Source: Acetobacteraceae bacterium (GTDB taxonomy: Bacteria; Pseudomonadota; Alphaproteobacteria; Acetobacterales; Acetobacteraceae). From it: 64,000 nt of DNA. The stretch is taken from positions 157,923 to 221,922 of the forward strand of contig JAMXLO010000122.1 in the NCBI GenBank assembly GCA_024280945.1, given 5' to 3'. Below, one piece after another: positions 34,621 through 44,462 of the stretch. Under the pieces are notes generated by a model. The model saw only the letters and a program-made list of their open reading frames with translations. It was not told the origin of the DNA and did no database searches. A program made the translations under genes and the position numbers. Numbering within the stretch: the first letter of the stretch is position 1; every line of letters starts with the position of its first letter.

Positions 34621-36153
34621 TCACGGTCGGGTCTGCAGCAGCACCCATGGAGCGGCCCGGAACAGTTCGGGACCACAGCTGCGGGAAAGTCGGGATGCTG
34701 TCGCCGTCGTTGCCAGCAGGAAGGTCCGGCGCGCAAGGCCAACATCCACTCCACAACCTTGGCTGAACACCGCCGCACGAGCTTCCATGCGGCGATACCA
34801 GGTGATGAGCTCCGCGTCGTTGGTAGGAGCAAATTTCCATGTCACCCATGTGGGCCGCCCGGTACGCCGTTCGAAATCAAGCCAATCCGTCTCCGCGTCC
34901 GGATCGATCAGCACGACGTCGCCCGGGGACGTCAGCTGCTGCACGGCGCTCACAATCAGAGCTTTCTCGCCCGCGAACGGCTTCGTCGCCACGTCTCGCA
35001 TCAGGCGCCCACCCTGAACGTAGCAAAACGCCGGACCGATCGTCGCCAGCAGCGTCACGCGCATCAGCCAAGCCCGGTGGCTCGCAACGTTGACCACGAA
35101 CGCCAACGCCAACATCAGCCACAACAGTTCGATCAATGATGAAGGGCGAAACAGGTAGAATTTGCCGAGCACGCCGCTGCTGCGGTCGAGGAATTTTGGC
35201 CCCAAGATCAAGAACAGATAGGCAAGCTGGCCTGCGAGCCACGCCGCTGTCACTCGCAACCGGCGAACGTTTCCAGTATGCGCGAGCCAAATGCAGCTCC
35301 CCAACATGGGCAGAGCCATGATGTAGCCAGGTAGCCACTGATCGCGAAAGTAGACCCACGACAGGAATGGCGATTGATGGTGCGGTTCGCGGATGATCGA
35401 ATAGATCACGTCGGGCGGCGGCACGTCTGTGGCCAGCGACACGGAATTGTCCGCCAGCCTGAACCAGGCGATGACGGCAAACAACGGTATAACCAGCAGC
35501 AGGTAAAGGCCTACGGCTGCAGCAACCTGCCGGAGATCCCTTCGATCGAGCAGCCTCAGCGCCATCGCTGCAACGAACCAGAAGCCGCCAACCAGAAAAT
35601 GGAAATAGGTCGCCAAAGCCATCAGCATGGCCACGGTGGTCAGGCGTTCTCTGACAAAAACGAGGCGGAGAGCCGAGAGGACGAGAATGTAGGCCGCTAC
35701 CTTGGCTTCGTAGTCGCCGAACAGCCACTCGCCACCGACAATGTCCTGTCCCATCAGCGCCATGGCCATGACAGCGATAGCGGTATCGAAGGCAGACAGA
35801 GCAAAGACACCAAACAGTGCCGGCAGCACCAAGGTGTAGCCGGCGACTGCAACCAGCCGGGTCACGATCTGAGCCGGAGCATGGCCGATGAGCCAGACCA
35901 TGCTGCCGAGAGTGGCATCGCTCAAGATCCGGTGCCGCGACGAATCGAATACTGCGGTGGTTTCTGGCGAGGCGGAGCCACCGACGAACCTCGCGGCAAG
36001 GGCAAAATAGTCTTCTTCGTTTGCCGAGAGCACGCCGTCAGGTGGGATGAGCGAGAGCAGGACAGCCGCGAGCGCTGCGGTGCCGGCAAGAGCGCGTGCT
36101 GGGGAGCTCAGCAGAAGCTGTCTTGACCGAACTGCAACGTGCCGGAGCCTCAT
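34621..36153 (-). CDS. Polytopic membrane protein of unknown function
   Basis: A 510-residue membrane protein with about ten hydrophobic segments and a C-terminal soluble region. Recognisable stretches include SANEEDYFALAARFVGG, WLFGDYEAKVAAYILVLSAL and ATYFHFLVGGFWFVAAMALR. A C-terminal globular part has GDVVLIDPDAETDWLDFERR. The layout (N-terminal luminal acidic loop, many helices) resembles glycosyltransferase-C-like or DUF6798-type proteins, but no catalytic motif is clear. The start at 36153 (MRLRHVAVRSR) is chosen over an extension to 36228. Confidence 0.75.
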   Translation of the reverse strand: MRLRHVAVRSRQLLLSSPARALAGTAALAAVLLSLIPPDGVLSANEEDYFALAARFVGGSASPETTAVFDSSRHRILSDATLGSMVWLIGHAPAQIVTRLVAVAGYTLVLPALFGVFALSAFDTAIAVMAMALMGQDIVGGEWLFGDYEAKVAAYILVLSALRLVFVRERLTTVAMLMALATYFHFLVGGFWFVAAMALRLLDRRDLRQVAAAVGLYLLLVIPLFAVIAWFRLADNSVSLATDVPPPDVIYSIIREPHHQSPFLSWVYFRDQWLPGYIMALPMLGSCIWLAHTGNVRRLRVTAAWLAGQLAYLFLILGPKFLDRSSGVLGKFYLFRPSSLIELLWLMLALAFVVNVASHRAWLMRVTLLATIGPAFCYVQGGRLMRDVATKPFAGEKALIVSAVQQLTSPGDVVLIDPDAETDWLDFERRTGRPTWVTWKFAPTNDAELITWYRRMEARAAVFSQGCGVDVGLARRTFLLATTATASRLSRSCGPELFRAAPWVLLQTRP

Positions 36154-36273
36154 GACGATGCCCCCACGGCCATCGGCAGATGACCGTCTACAGGTGAGGG
36201 CGTGCCATCGGAGTGCCGCGATGCGCAAGGCTTGCGCGAGTCCAGCGGGCGTGGTGCAACTTCACGTCAAAGT

Positions 36274-36705
36274 TCAGCGAGTGTTACTCAGGTGGCAGGC
36301 GCCGCAGCCATCCTTTTCGGCTCGTGCGAGCTGATCGCCGATGATCGCACGATTCCCAGTTCGCACTGCGGCACGCAGCGACTCGGCAGTCCGGCTCATG
36401 GCGGCCGGCGCATCGCGCACTCGCTGCGGACTCATGTCCACATAGTCGGTGGAAGCCTGCCCCGGCGGAAACAACTCAACCATCCGTGCCGACCACGACA
36501 CAAGGTCATCGGCAGCGTTTCGCGCCGCGTCCTGGCTCCCGCCACCGTAGACAAACTCTCGAACCTGATCGATGTCGACGAGCATCGCTGCCATCGACTG
36601 GGCCTGGACTGTCGGTTGGCCTGCGTGAGGTGGGGCGCCGATGTTGCCACAGCTACCGACCAGCAGCAGCCCCGCGCAGATGGCAAGCTCGCGTCGGACT
36701 TTCAC
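36274..36705 (-). CDS. Exported cytochrome c-like protein (c'/c556 type)
   Basis: A 143-residue protein with a leader ending in a lipobox-like LLVGSCGN, then a helical domain (MAAMLVDIDQVREFVY, AARNAADDLVSWSARMVELF) and a single C-terminal heme motif CGACH followed by LSNTR. The position of CxxCH near the C-terminus and the helical layout fit the cytochrome c'/c556 group. GTG start. Its redox partner is unknown. Confidence 0.75.
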   Translation of the reverse strand: MKVRRELAICAGLLLVGSCGNIGAPPHAGQPTVQAQSMAAMLVDIDQVREFVYGGGSQDAARNAADDLVSWSARMVELFPPGQASTDYVDMSPQRVRDAPAAMSRTAESLRAAVRTGNRAIIGDQLARAEKDGCGACHLSNTR

Positions 36706-36744
36706 GGGATCATTCCTAGCGTCCTTCAGTCAAAGACGTGTCGA

Positions 36745-37134
36745 TCAACGCGGCCGGGGCAGTTCAACGACCTTCCAGGACCCTTCCTCGACCCGACACC
36801 AATTGAGTACATAATGGTCCGTACGGTTTCGTCTGCTCTCGAACCGTATCGTGTAGTCAAGTGTGCGACACGGCATACCGTGCGACTCGAAGCTCCGGAC
36901 GAGTTTGACCTCTCCTGCATCCTTCGAGTCAGGATTGCGCCATCGCTCAACAGTGCCAATTGAGCGTCCTTCATACAACCTCGCAGCGGCAGCCTGCATC
37001 CGATCGACATCGTCCTGAGAGAGCCCAGGCCACAAGACGGAAGGACCTGTCGCAAACTGCACCGCCCCAGCGCTGGACGCTACAGCAAGTAACACAGCAA
37101 GCGCCGCATATAGCCGTAGAATCTGGATCTTCAT
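36745..37134 (-). CDS. Small exported protein resembling 17-kDa surface-antigen C-terminal domains
   Basis: A 129-residue protein with a signal peptide (ending SSAGAVQ). The mature part has TVERWRNPDSKDAGEVKLVR, GMPCRTLDYTIRFESRRNRT and LNWCRVEEGSWKVVE, with two cysteines in positions like those in RT0821/Lpp0805-type surface proteins (CRxY ... WCRxxDGxW). Function unknown. It lies 39 bp upstream of the cytochrome-like gene on the same strand. Confidence 0.7.
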   Translation of the reverse strand: MKIQILRLYAALAVLLAVASSAGAVQFATGPSVLWPGLSQDDVDRMQAAAARLYEGRSIGTVERWRNPDSKDAGEVKLVRSFESHGMPCRTLDYTIRFESRRNRTDHYVLNWCRVEEGSWKVVELPRPR

Positions 37135-37331
37135 GACGGTTGCGTTCTAGGCCCGTTCCCTTGTTGGCGCAACCGCCGCCACGCGGGGGCCATGCGTTAG
37201 TCTATATCCGCCTTTCCCCGCAGACCCGCGAGCGGTCGAAGCCTTGCTCCACCCACGGCGCCCTCCAGTCGGATAGCGGCGGAACTGACTGAGACCAGAA
37301 AAGCGACCCTCCGGATCGAGAACGTTCGTCA

Positions 37332-38135
37332 TCAAATCCGCAATTCCACACAGACTGGCACATGGTCGGACCCCTGCCGCCAGTCGCGCGCATCCTTCAG
37401 CACGATCTGGCGTTCCAGCTTGCCGACCAGATCAGGCGTCACCCAAATGTGGTCCAATCGCCGCCCTCGGTCTGATGCACGCCAGTCCCGATTGCGATAG
37501 GACCACCACGTGTAAAGCTTTTGGTCCGCTGGCACGAAATGCCGCACGGCATCGACGAAGCCGGTGTCCTGCCACGCGGTCAGGCCCGCGGTTTCCGGCG
37601 GGGTATGACTTACCACGCTCAATAACTGCTTGTGGCTCCATACGTCGTGTTCGAGCGGCGCAATATTCAGATCGCCGACGAGGACGCTACGTGCCAGTCC
37701 TGTACGGGCAGCAAACCAGTTCCGGGTCTCCGCAACGAAGTCGAGCTTGTGCGCGTACTTTACATTCAACTGTCGGTCCGGAACGTCACCGCCGGCGGGG
37801 ACATAGAAGTTGTGCAGTTCCAGCGGGCCACCTTGGGCGTCCAGCAGAACGCCGATGTGCCGGCAGTCGCCTTTCGAACACCAATCGGGCGCAACATCGT
37901 GCAAAATGATGGGCAATCGCGACAGGATCGCCACGCCGTTGTAGCCCTTCATGCCGCGGAACAATGCATGCGGAAAGCCGAGCGCCACCGGACCCTCGGC
38001 CGGAAACAGCTCGTCAGGGACCTTGGTCTCCTGCAGACAGATGACATCAGGCTCAAGCGATGCGACCAACTCCTTCAGCAAGGGCAGTCGCAGGCGGAGC
38101 GAGTTGATGTTCCAGGTGGCGATGCGCAGGGTCAC
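37332..38135 (-). CDS. xthA: Exodeoxyribonuclease III (XthA family)
   Basis: A 267-residue AP endonuclease/3'-5' exonuclease for base-excision repair. Signatures: LRIATWNINSLRLRLPLLKE, DVICLQETKV (catalytic Glu), GYNGVAILSR, LVGDLNIAPLEHDVWSHKQL, WSYRNRDWRASDRGRRLDHI and the C-terminal GSDHVPVCVEL (catalytic Asp-His). A GTG at 38133-38135 is the best start; the frame continues upstream without homology. It diverges from leuC-like. Confidence 0.95.
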   Translation of the reverse strand: MTLRIATWNINSLRLRLPLLKELVASLEPDVICLQETKVPDELFPAEGPVALGFPHALFRGMKGYNGVAILSRLPIILHDVAPDWCSKGDCRHIGVLLDAQGGPLELHNFYVPAGGDVPDRQLNVKYAHKLDFVAETRNWFAARTGLARSVLVGDLNIAPLEHDVWSHKQLLSVVSHTPPETAGLTAWQDTGFVDAVRHFVPADQKLYTWWSYRNRDWRASDRGRRLDHIWVTPDLVGKLERQIVLKDARDWRQGSDHVPVCVELRI

Positions 38136-38230
38136 GCGGCGAATCCGAAGTGCTGCCTCAAACGTAGCGATCCCTGGACAGAATACCAAGACGGATGACA
38201 ATGCCACCTGAATCGCGCGGGAGGGCAACG

Positions 38231-39496
38231 ATGGGCATGACGATCACCGAAAAGATTCTGGCGCGTGCGGGCGGCGTTTCGAAGGTCTCGCCAGGCGACG
38301 TTGCCGTGGTGGACGTCGAGACCTCCTGTCTGCTCGATCTGTCCTTCTTGCCGGAAGGTTGGCGCAAGGTGCTGAAAGTGGCCGACCCTTCGAAGGTTGT
38401 GATCATCTTCGACCATCTGGTACCGGCGCCTACGGTGCAGGCGGCAGAATGCATGAAGACGGGACGTGCGTTCGCCAAGGAGTTTGGCATCGAGCGTCTG
38501 CACGATGTCGGCGCCAACCAGGGCATCAGCCATGCGGTGATCGCCGACAAGGCGTACGCACTGCCAGGGACAGTGCTGGTGAACGCCGACTCGCATACCT
38601 GTAGCGCGGGCGCGTTCAACTGCGCCGCCCGAGGCGTTGGCGGTCCCGACATGCTGTATGCCGTGACTACTGGCAAGGCCTGGTTCCGTGTTGGCGAGAC
38701 GATCCGTTACGACCTCACTGGCGCGCTGCGGCCTGGTGTATCGGCAAAAGACATCTTCCTGACCATTGCCGGTAAGTGGGGCGCGCACGTCAATCAGAAT
38801 ATCGAGTACGGCGGGTCCGGCATTCATGGTATGAGCCTGAACGCGCGGCGCACGCTGACCACGATGGGCACCGAGTTATCGGCAGAATTCGTTATCTTCG
38901 AACCAGACGACACTCTGATCGAGTATGTGCAGGCGCGCAATCCGAAGCCGTTCTTCCCGACGATGCCGGACCAAGACGCGGTCTATAAGGAACGTCGCGC
39001 CGTCGACCTTGGCACGATCGAGCCGCTGGTGGCCTTGCCCGACACAGTTGTGAACAACTCAGTCGGTATCAGCGAAGTCGCCGGACGGAAGATCGACCAG
39101 GCGTTCATCGGCGCGTGCTGTAACGGCACTCTCGATGACCTGGCGGTGGCGGCCCGCGTGGTTCAAGGGCGCAAGGTCGCCGCCGGCACGCGCTTCATCG
39201 TCACACCCAGCACCGAGGCAATCCATCGCGCCGCGATCCAAGCAGGCTACGTGCAGACGCTGATGGACGCAGGCGCCATCGTCACCACCGCGACCTGCGG
39301 CGCGTGTGTCGGGGGCCATATGGGTGTGCTAGGTCCGGACGAGGTCTGTATCACCGCGAGCACACGCAACTTCAAGGGACGGATGGGCGATCCATCGGCA
39401 CGCATCTACATGGCCTCGCCGGCCACAGTCGCTGCCTCGGCGCTCGCCGGACAGATTGCCGGCGCAGGCGAGTTCTTTCAAGGAGACGTGTCATGA
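38231..39496 (+). CDS. Aconitase-superfamily dehydratase large subunit (LeuC/HacA-like)
   Basis: A 421-residue subunit carrying a 4Fe-4S cluster. Family marks: MTITEKILARAGG, IFDHLVPAPTVQAAE, VNADSHTCSAGAFNCAARGV, GACCNGTLDDLAVAARVV and TCGACVGGHMGVLGPDEVC, giving the three cluster cysteines. Its length and motif style match the archaeal-type isopropylmalate/homoaconitate/dimethylmalate group rather than the longer LeuC of leucine synthesis. GGAGGG precedes the ATG. There is no leuA or leuB nearby and the gene heads a catabolic-looking run, so the substrate is open. Confidence 0.88.
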   Translation: MGMTITEKILARAGGVSKVSPGDVAVVDVETSCLLDLSFLPEGWRKVLKVADPSKVVIIFDHLVPAPTVQAAECMKTGRAFAKEFGIERLHDVGANQGISHAVIADKAYALPGTVLVNADSHTCSAGAFNCAARGVGGPDMLYAVTTGKAWFRVGETIRYDLTGALRPGVSAKDIFLTIAGKWGAHVNQNIEYGGSGIHGMSLNARRTLTTMGTELSAEFVIFEPDDTLIEYVQARNPKPFFPTMPDQDAVYKERRAVDLGTIEPLVALPDTVVNNSVGISEVAGRKIDQAFIGACCNGTLDDLAVAARVVQGRKVAAGTRFIVTPSTEAIHRAAIQAGYVQTLMDAGAIVTTATCGACVGGHMGVLGPDEVCITASTRNFKGRMGDPSARIYMASPATVAASALAGQIAGAGEFFQGDVS

Positions 39497-39999
39497 GAAA
39501 CGGCCGCGTTTGGAAGTTCGGCGACAACATCAATACCGATCTGATGCTGCCGGGCCCGTACCTCTATCGCAGTTCGGAACAGCAGGCGCGTGCCGTATTC
39601 ATGAACAACCGGCCAGGTTGGGTCGACCAGGTGCAGACGGGCGATGCGATCGTCGGCGGCTTCAATTATGGCATGGGCTCGTCGCGGCCGGCGGCGCGCA
39701 GCATCCGCAACTGCGGAGTAGGCTTCCTGCTGGCAGAGACGATAAACGGTCTGTTTTTCCGCAATGCGGTGAATTACGGGCTACTGGCCTGCGAATGTCC
39801 CGGCGTGTCCGGCGCTTTCGAGGAAGGCGACACTGCTGAACTCGACATCGAAGCCTGGACCGCCCGCAATCCTCGCACTCGCCAGACGTTGAAGGTATCA
39901 CAGGTACCGCAACAGCTTCTGGAGATGATGTTGGGTGGTGGCGTGTATCCGGTACTGGAGCGAGATGGGCTGATCGCGCCCCGCGTAGGAGAGCCGTGA
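39493..39999 (+). CDS. Aconitase-superfamily dehydratase small subunit (LeuD-like)
   Basis: A 168-residue swivelling subunit that pairs with the large subunit and completes the active site. It has VWKFGDNINTDLMLPGPYLY and the substrate-loop motif FNYGMGSSRPAARSIRNCGV, then GLLACECPGVSGAF. The SSRPAA form differs from the SSREHA of anabolic LeuD. The ATG overlaps the large-subunit stop (ATGA), so the two are made in equal amounts. Confidence 0.9.
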   Translation: MRNGRVWKFGDNINTDLMLPGPYLYRSSEQQARAVFMNNRPGWVDQVQTGDAIVGGFNYGMGSSRPAARSIRNCGVGFLLAETINGLFFRNAVNYGLLACECPGVSGAFEEGDTAELDIEAWTARNPRTRQTLKVSQVPQQLLEMMLGGGVYPVLERDGLIAPRVGEP

Positions 40000-40294
40000 A
40001 CGTCGACAGTCATGCTCCCCGGGGGCCGTGAATTGTCGTCGGCGAACTGGACCAATCGATGTCGAGACCCGTGTAAATGGCGAACGCCGCCAGTGGGCAC
40101 TGCCGTAGATTCCACTCCAAGGACCGCCGACGGAAACTTCGCCCCGTAACGGTGCCGAAAGCGTGGCGATCTCGTGGAGGTCACTTCGCCTGCATTTGGC
40201 GCGTTGGAGGTGCGAACCGGGCAGAAACCATGACAAAACGGCGCGAACTGTTCGTCCCTGGTCATCTTCATCCCATCTGGGGTAATCTGCGTCA

Positions 40295-40777
40295 ATGGTT
40301 GCAGAGGCTCCCTTCTGGAAGGTCAAGACGCTGGAGCAGATGTCCCACGAAGAATGGGAGTCGCTATGCGACGGTTGCGGCCGGTGCTGTCTGCACAAGC
40401 TGCGCGACGACGACACCGGTGCGCTGTCATTTACCAATGTGGCCTGCCGACTGCTAGACCTGAACAGTTGCCAGTGCAGTGACTACGCCCATCGACGACG
40501 CCGCGTGCCTGATTGCGTCTCGCTGACGCCGGCCGAGGTGCGGGCAATCGACTGGCTGCCACCGTCCTGCGCCTATCGTCGTCTGGCGGAAGGGAAGGAT
40601 CTGGCTTGGTGGCATCCGCTGGTGTCAGGCGATCCAGACACCGTGCATATCGCGGGAATCTCCACACGCGGCCGTGCCATCAGTGAGCGCAAGGCCGGCC
40701 CCTTCGAGCACCATATTGTAGATTGGCCGGGACGGATGCCGCGTGCCAAGCGCCTACCAAAGGAGAAGCCCTCATGA
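40295..40777 (+). CDS. YcgN/UPF0260-family cysteine-cluster protein
   Basis: A 160-residue soluble protein with [40 protein letters not shown], then [34 protein letters not shown], all features of the UPF0260/YcgN family. The conserved cysteines (CDGCGRCC, CxC) suggest a metal or Fe-S site; function is not known. Its stop overlaps the ATG of the aldolase gene (ATGA). The 295-bp region before it (40000-40294) shows no convincing gene. Confidence 0.9.
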   Translation: MVAEAPFWKVKTLEQMSHEEWESLCDGCGRCCLHKLRDDDTGALSFTNVACRLLDLNSCQCSDYAHRRRRVPDCVSLTPAEVRAIDWLPPSCAYRRLAEGKDLAWWHPLVSGDPDTVHIAGISTRGRAISERKAGPFEHHIVDWPGRMPRAKRLPKEKPS

Positions 40778-41697
40778 TGAAGGACGCGGTGTTCGCCGGT
40801 GTGAACGCGGCGGTGCTGACGCCGATGAAAGACGATCTGTCGGTCGATCTTGATCGCATGGGGAAGCACTGCCGGTGGCTGCTGGCGAATGGCTGCAATA
40901 ACCTGGGCGTCCTCGGCACAACCGGTGAGGCGAACAGCATCGGCCTGAACGAGCGCCTGGACGTCCTGCATGGCCTGATCGAACGCGGCATCTCTGCGGC
41001 GAAGATGATGCCTGGCACCGGTGTGTCCGCGTTGACCGATACGGTGGTGCTGACCAAGCATGCGGCGGACATGGGCTGCCGCGGCGCCCTGCTGCTGCCG
41101 CCGTTCTACTACAAGAATCCGACTGATGATGGGCTGTTTGCGTATTTCTCTGAGGTGATCAACCGGGTTGGTGGCCGCATCAAGTACTATCTCTACAACT
41201 TTCCGCAGCAATCGGCAGTTCCGTTCAGCGTCGAGCTGATCGGCCGACTGTTGAAGGCGTTTCCCGGGACGATCAAGGGCGTGAAGGACAGCAGTGGCAA
41301 CTACGACAACGGCCGCGCCTATGTAGAGAACTTTGCCAAGGATGGGTTCGAGGTATATGCGGGTGACGATACGCTGCTACGACCGCTGCTGTTGCTGGGC
41401 AGCGCAGGGTGCATCACCGCGGCAGCCAATGTAAATTCGCCAATTGCGGCGAAGGTTTATGCCGATTGGATTAATGACCGCGGCGCTGCCGCTCAAGAGA
41501 CGCTGAGCGCGACGCGACGCGCGATTGTGTCAGCACCGGCCGCGATACCGGCACTGAAAGCGCTGATGGCGCGTCACACGGGCGACAACGCGTGGTACAA
41601 TATGCGCCCGCCGCATCTGAAGCTGACGGGTGAACAGCAGGCGAAGCTATTCGCCGCATTCGATGCGTGCGGTGTCTCGTTGGCGACCGCAGCATAG
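40774..41697 (+). CDS. DapA/NanA-family class I aldolase (dihydrodipicolinate synthase-like)
   Basis: A 307-residue TIM-barrel lyase that works through a Schiff base. Marks: [77 protein letters not shown] (catalytic Tyr) and [14 protein letters not shown] (Schiff-base Lys). The TTGEA in place of TTGES/TTGEF and the location away from lysine genes point to a catabolic pyruvate- or keto-acid-releasing aldolase rather than DapA. Overlaps the YcgN-like gene by four bases. Confidence 0.88.
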   Translation: MMKDAVFAGVNAAVLTPMKDDLSVDLDRMGKHCRWLLANGCNNLGVLGTTGEANSIGLNERLDVLHGLIERGISAAKMMPGTGVSALTDTVVLTKHAADMGCRGALLLPPFYYKNPTDDGLFAYFSEVINRVGGRIKYYLYNFPQQSAVPFSVELIGRLLKAFPGTIKGVKDSSGNYDNGRAYVENFAKDGFEVYAGDDTLLRPLLLLGSAGCITAAANVNSPIAAKVYADWINDRGAAAQETLSATRRAIVSAPAAIPALKALMARHTGDNAWYNMRPPHLKLTGEQQAKLFAAFDACGVSLATAA

Positions 41698-41805
41698 CAC
41701 ACTACGAGGCGCTGAGGACACAGTTGGTCGGAGACTCCTCCGTCTCCGCGCCTTCGTGATGAATATTCATTGACGAATCGGTGCCAACTGTCGTTGTTGG
41801 ACAGA

Positions 41806-42507
41806 ATGGAACTGCCGCGGACTGAAGTGCTGGCATTGCCCAGCGGTCCGACTCGCGTTGAGTGGCGACGCAACCGACGTGCACGCCGCGTCAGCCTGCG
41901 GATTGATCCGTGTGGCGGCGGCGTTGTTGTAACCTTGCCGATGCGTGCAGGCCGCGGTGCCGGCATGGCTCTCCTGATGAATCATGCCGAGTGGGTAGCC
42001 AATCGACTGGCTGCCTTGCCTGATGCTTTGCCGTTCGAGGATGGTTCGGAAGTTCCGATCGATCATAAGCCGCATCGCATTCGCCATGTGCCGCAGGCCT
42101 GCGGTGAGGCATGGATCGAGAACGGCGAATTGCATGTCAGCGGAGCGCCTGAGTTCCTGTCTCGGCGCGTCACAGATTATCTGCGCGCCGAGGCGTTACG
42201 GCGGTTGTCGGCCCTGGTGGTCGCTAAAGCCGCACAGATCAATGTGACGCCCCGCCGGATAGCGGTTAAGGATACACGCAGCCGTTGGGGCAGTTGTGCT
42301 GTCGATGGGTCCCTCGCGTTCAGTTGGCGACTGGTGATGACGCCGGAATTCGTGCAGGACTACGTCGCCGCGCACGAAGTCGCGCATCTGAAGCATATGA
42401 ACCACGGCAAACGGTTCTGGAGCGTCGTCAACCAACTGACTCCGCACGCCGAGGCCGCGATTCCGTGGCTGCGCGCAGAAGGATTCCGGCTGCTGCGCAT
42501 CGGGTGA
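41806..42507 (+). CDS. YgjP-like zinc metalloprotease (DUF45/M48-related)
   Basis: A 233-residue predicted metallopeptidase. After the N-terminal RRNRRARRVSLRIDPCGGGV and a central VKDTRSRWGSCAVDGSLAFS, WRLVMTPEFVQDYVAAHEVA leads to the zinc motif HEVAHLKHMNHGKRFW. This matches the YgjP/SprT-like family; the substrate is unknown. The ATG at 41806 is chosen; a TTG in frame at 41770 would add 12 residues. Confidence 0.9.
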   Translation: MELPRTEVLALPSGPTRVEWRRNRRARRVSLRIDPCGGGVVVTLPMRAGRGAGMALLMNHAEWVANRLAALPDALPFEDGSEVPIDHKPHRIRHVPQACGEAWIENGELHVSGAPEFLSRRVTDYLRAEALRRLSALVVAKAAQINVTPRRIAVKDTRSRWGSCAVDGSLAFSWRLVMTPEFVQDYVAAHEVAHLKHMNHGKRFWSVVNQLTPHAEAAIPWLRAEGFRLLRIG

Positions 42508-42570
42508 CGTCGCGCGTCCTGGCCTGTATTGTGTCGGCGGAAATTATCCGCACCCGGCACAAGAGGACCC

Positions 42571-43512
42571 ATGGGAGGATCTACAACCGCCGTCCGGCAA
42601 GCCGAGTTGCACAGCTTGCCTGGTGTTGGCTTCCGCACCTGCAACGTGCAGCGCTGGTTCGATCGTCAGTTCTCGCGCCTGGCGGTGTTGCCGACGACTG
42701 CGATGATGGTGCTGATATTCGGCATCCCGCTGGCGTTCTCGTTTTATCTCAGCTTTCAAGGCTGGTCGCCGGAACAGGCTCTGTTCGCTGGCGACTTTGC
42801 CGGTAGCGCCAATTACGAGGACCTCCTGACCGACCCGCAGTTTCTGGCAAGCCTGCAGGTGACCTTCATCTACACCGCGGTCACGGTTGCGACCGAGCTT
42901 GGACTGGGGATGGCGATCGCACTGCTCCTGAATGTCGATCTGCCGCTGATCGGGTTGTTCCGCACGATTTTGGTAGTGCCGATGATGATCACCCCGATCG
43001 TCGCTGCGCTGTGCTGGAAGCTGCTGCTGGACCCGGATCACGGCGTAGTGAACTATTGGATCGGCACCCACATCGTCTGGCTGGGACGACCAGGCACAGC
43101 ATTGATTTCTGTTATGGTGGTGAACCTATGGCAGAACGCGCCATATGTCGCGGTGCTGTTGCTGGCGGGACTACGCTCGTTGCCAAGCGAACCAGTCGAG
43201 GCGGCGTCGATCGACGGCGCCAGCGCCTGGCAGGTGTTCTGGCACGTCACATTGCCACTGCTGCGACCCTATATTCTCGTGGCGCTGCTGTTGCGCACCA
43301 TTTTTGAGTTCCGCGCATTCGACAACATCTATGTCATGACTAGCGGCGGGCCGGCGAACGCAACCATGTCGCTGTCGATGTTCACGTACCTGGCCTCGTT
43401 CGTGAAGTTCGACTTGAGCCTTGGCGCCGCGGCGTCGTGGATGATGCTGGTGATGTGTCTGTTGCTGTGCCTGTTCTTCATTGCGGTAATCCGCCGGCGG
43501 GAGGCGAACTGA
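42571..43512 (+). CDS. ABC importer permease, MalF/UgpA type
   Basis: A 313-residue inner-membrane subunit with six transmembrane segments. The cytoplasmic EAA loop reads EPVEAASIDGASAWQVFWHV, docking the ATPase. It also shows PTTAMMVLIFGIPLAFSFYL and DNIYVMTSGGPANATMSLSM, typical of carbohydrate-type (CUT1) importers. It pairs with the second permease downstream. Substrate unknown. Confidence 0.92.
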   Translation: MGGSTTAVRQAELHSLPGVGFRTCNVQRWFDRQFSRLAVLPTTAMMVLIFGIPLAFSFYLSFQGWSPEQALFAGDFAGSANYEDLLTDPQFLASLQVTFIYTAVTVATELGLGMAIALLLNVDLPLIGLFRTILVVPMMITPIVAALCWKLLLDPDHGVVNYWIGTHIVWLGRPGTALISVMVVNLWQNAPYVAVLLLAGLRSLPSEPVEAASIDGASAWQVFWHVTLPLLRPYILVALLLRTIFEFRAFDNIYVMTSGGPANATMSLSMFTYLASFVKFDLSLGAAASWMMLVMCLLLCLFFIAVIRRREAN

Positions 43513-43594
43513 TGGCCCGCTCAAGCGTGGCCAGGACCACCAGGTCGAGCCCAGTGGCAGGCTTAGAAGGCCGGGGTTGCGCCCGGATCGCTAT

Positions 43595-44452
43595 ATGATG
43601 ACCGGGCTGCATGGCGTCGGTTCGCGACGCAGCAAACTGATTTTCGCAGGGGCGGTGTATCTCGGGCTAATCGCCATGACAGCGGTGTTTATGTTCCCGC
43701 TGCTGTGGGTAATCGGCCTGTCACTGAAGACGCGACTGCAGGTATTCGCCCTGCCCCCGCTGTTCGTATGGACGCCGACGCTGGAAAACTACGCCGCGGT
43801 GCTCGGTCAGGCGGATTTTTTGCAGGCATTCGTCAACAGCCTGGTCGTGTCATCCGGCGCAGTACTGCTATCGCTCGGCGTCGGCGTCCCGGCGGCCTAC
43901 GCGTTCGCACGCTTTCCATTTCGCGGCGGATCCTTCCTGTTCTTCTCGCTCCTGGTCATGCGCATGCTGCCGCCGATCGCGGTGCTTGTACCTATGTACA
44001 TATTGTTCAGTAAGCTTGGGCTGACCACGACGCGGTTCAGCGTGGTGCTGGCCTACAGCACCTTCAGTCTGCCGCTGGTGGTCTGGATCATGCGCGGATT
44101 CTTCGAGGATCTGCCACGGGAACTGGAGGAGAGTGCCTGGGTGGACGGCGCGTCGCGTGCGGCGGCATTCCGTCACGTGGTGTTGCCGCTGATCCGGCCA
44201 GGGCTGGTGGCAGCAAGCATCCTCTGCCTGCAACTGGCGTGGAACGACTTCCTGTTCTCTGCGGTGCTCACCAATAATGCGACACGGACTCTGCCCGTGC
44301 TGATGGCAGGCTTTTCCGGCGGCGATACCGGCACCGACTGGGGTGGCATGACCGCCTCTGGTGTGCTGGTGATCCTGCCGGTGTTGATCTTCTCGTTCGC
44401 GGCGCAAAGGCATCTTGTTGCTGGCTTGTCGTCGGGTGCGGTCAAAGGCTAG
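43595..44452 (+). CDS. ABC importer permease, MalG/UgpE type
   Basis: A 285-residue inner-membrane subunit with six transmembrane segments. The EAA loop is ELEESAWVDGASRAAAFRHV; the C-terminal WNDFLFSAVLTNNATRTLPV is typical of MalG-type subunits. The ATG at 43595 is used; the frame opens earlier at a TTG (43577). It lies 82 bp after the first permease gene and ten bases before the binding-protein gene. Confidence 0.92.
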   Translation: MMTGLHGVGSRRSKLIFAGAVYLGLIAMTAVFMFPLLWVIGLSLKTRLQVFALPPLFVWTPTLENYAAVLGQADFLQAFVNSLVVSSGAVLLSLGVGVPAAYAFARFPFRGGSFLFFSLLVMRMLPPIAVLVPMYILFSKLGLTTTRFSVVLAYSTFSLPLVVWIMRGFFEDLPRELEESAWVDGASRAAAFRHVVLPLIRPGLVAASILCLQLAWNDFLFSAVLTNNATRTLPVLMAGFSGGDTGTDWGGMTASGVLVILPVLIFSFAAQRHLVAGLSSGAVKG

Positions 44453-44462
44453 GGGGAGACGT

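Noticed and set aside
37135..37331. 62-codon minus-strand open frame between exonuclease III and the small exported protein
   Set aside because: Basic, low-complexity translation without ribosome site or family likeness.
40077..40457. Possible gene with an internal MTKRRELFVPGHLHP start
   Set aside because: It overlaps the well-supported YcgN-like gene in another frame and has no recognisable continuation.
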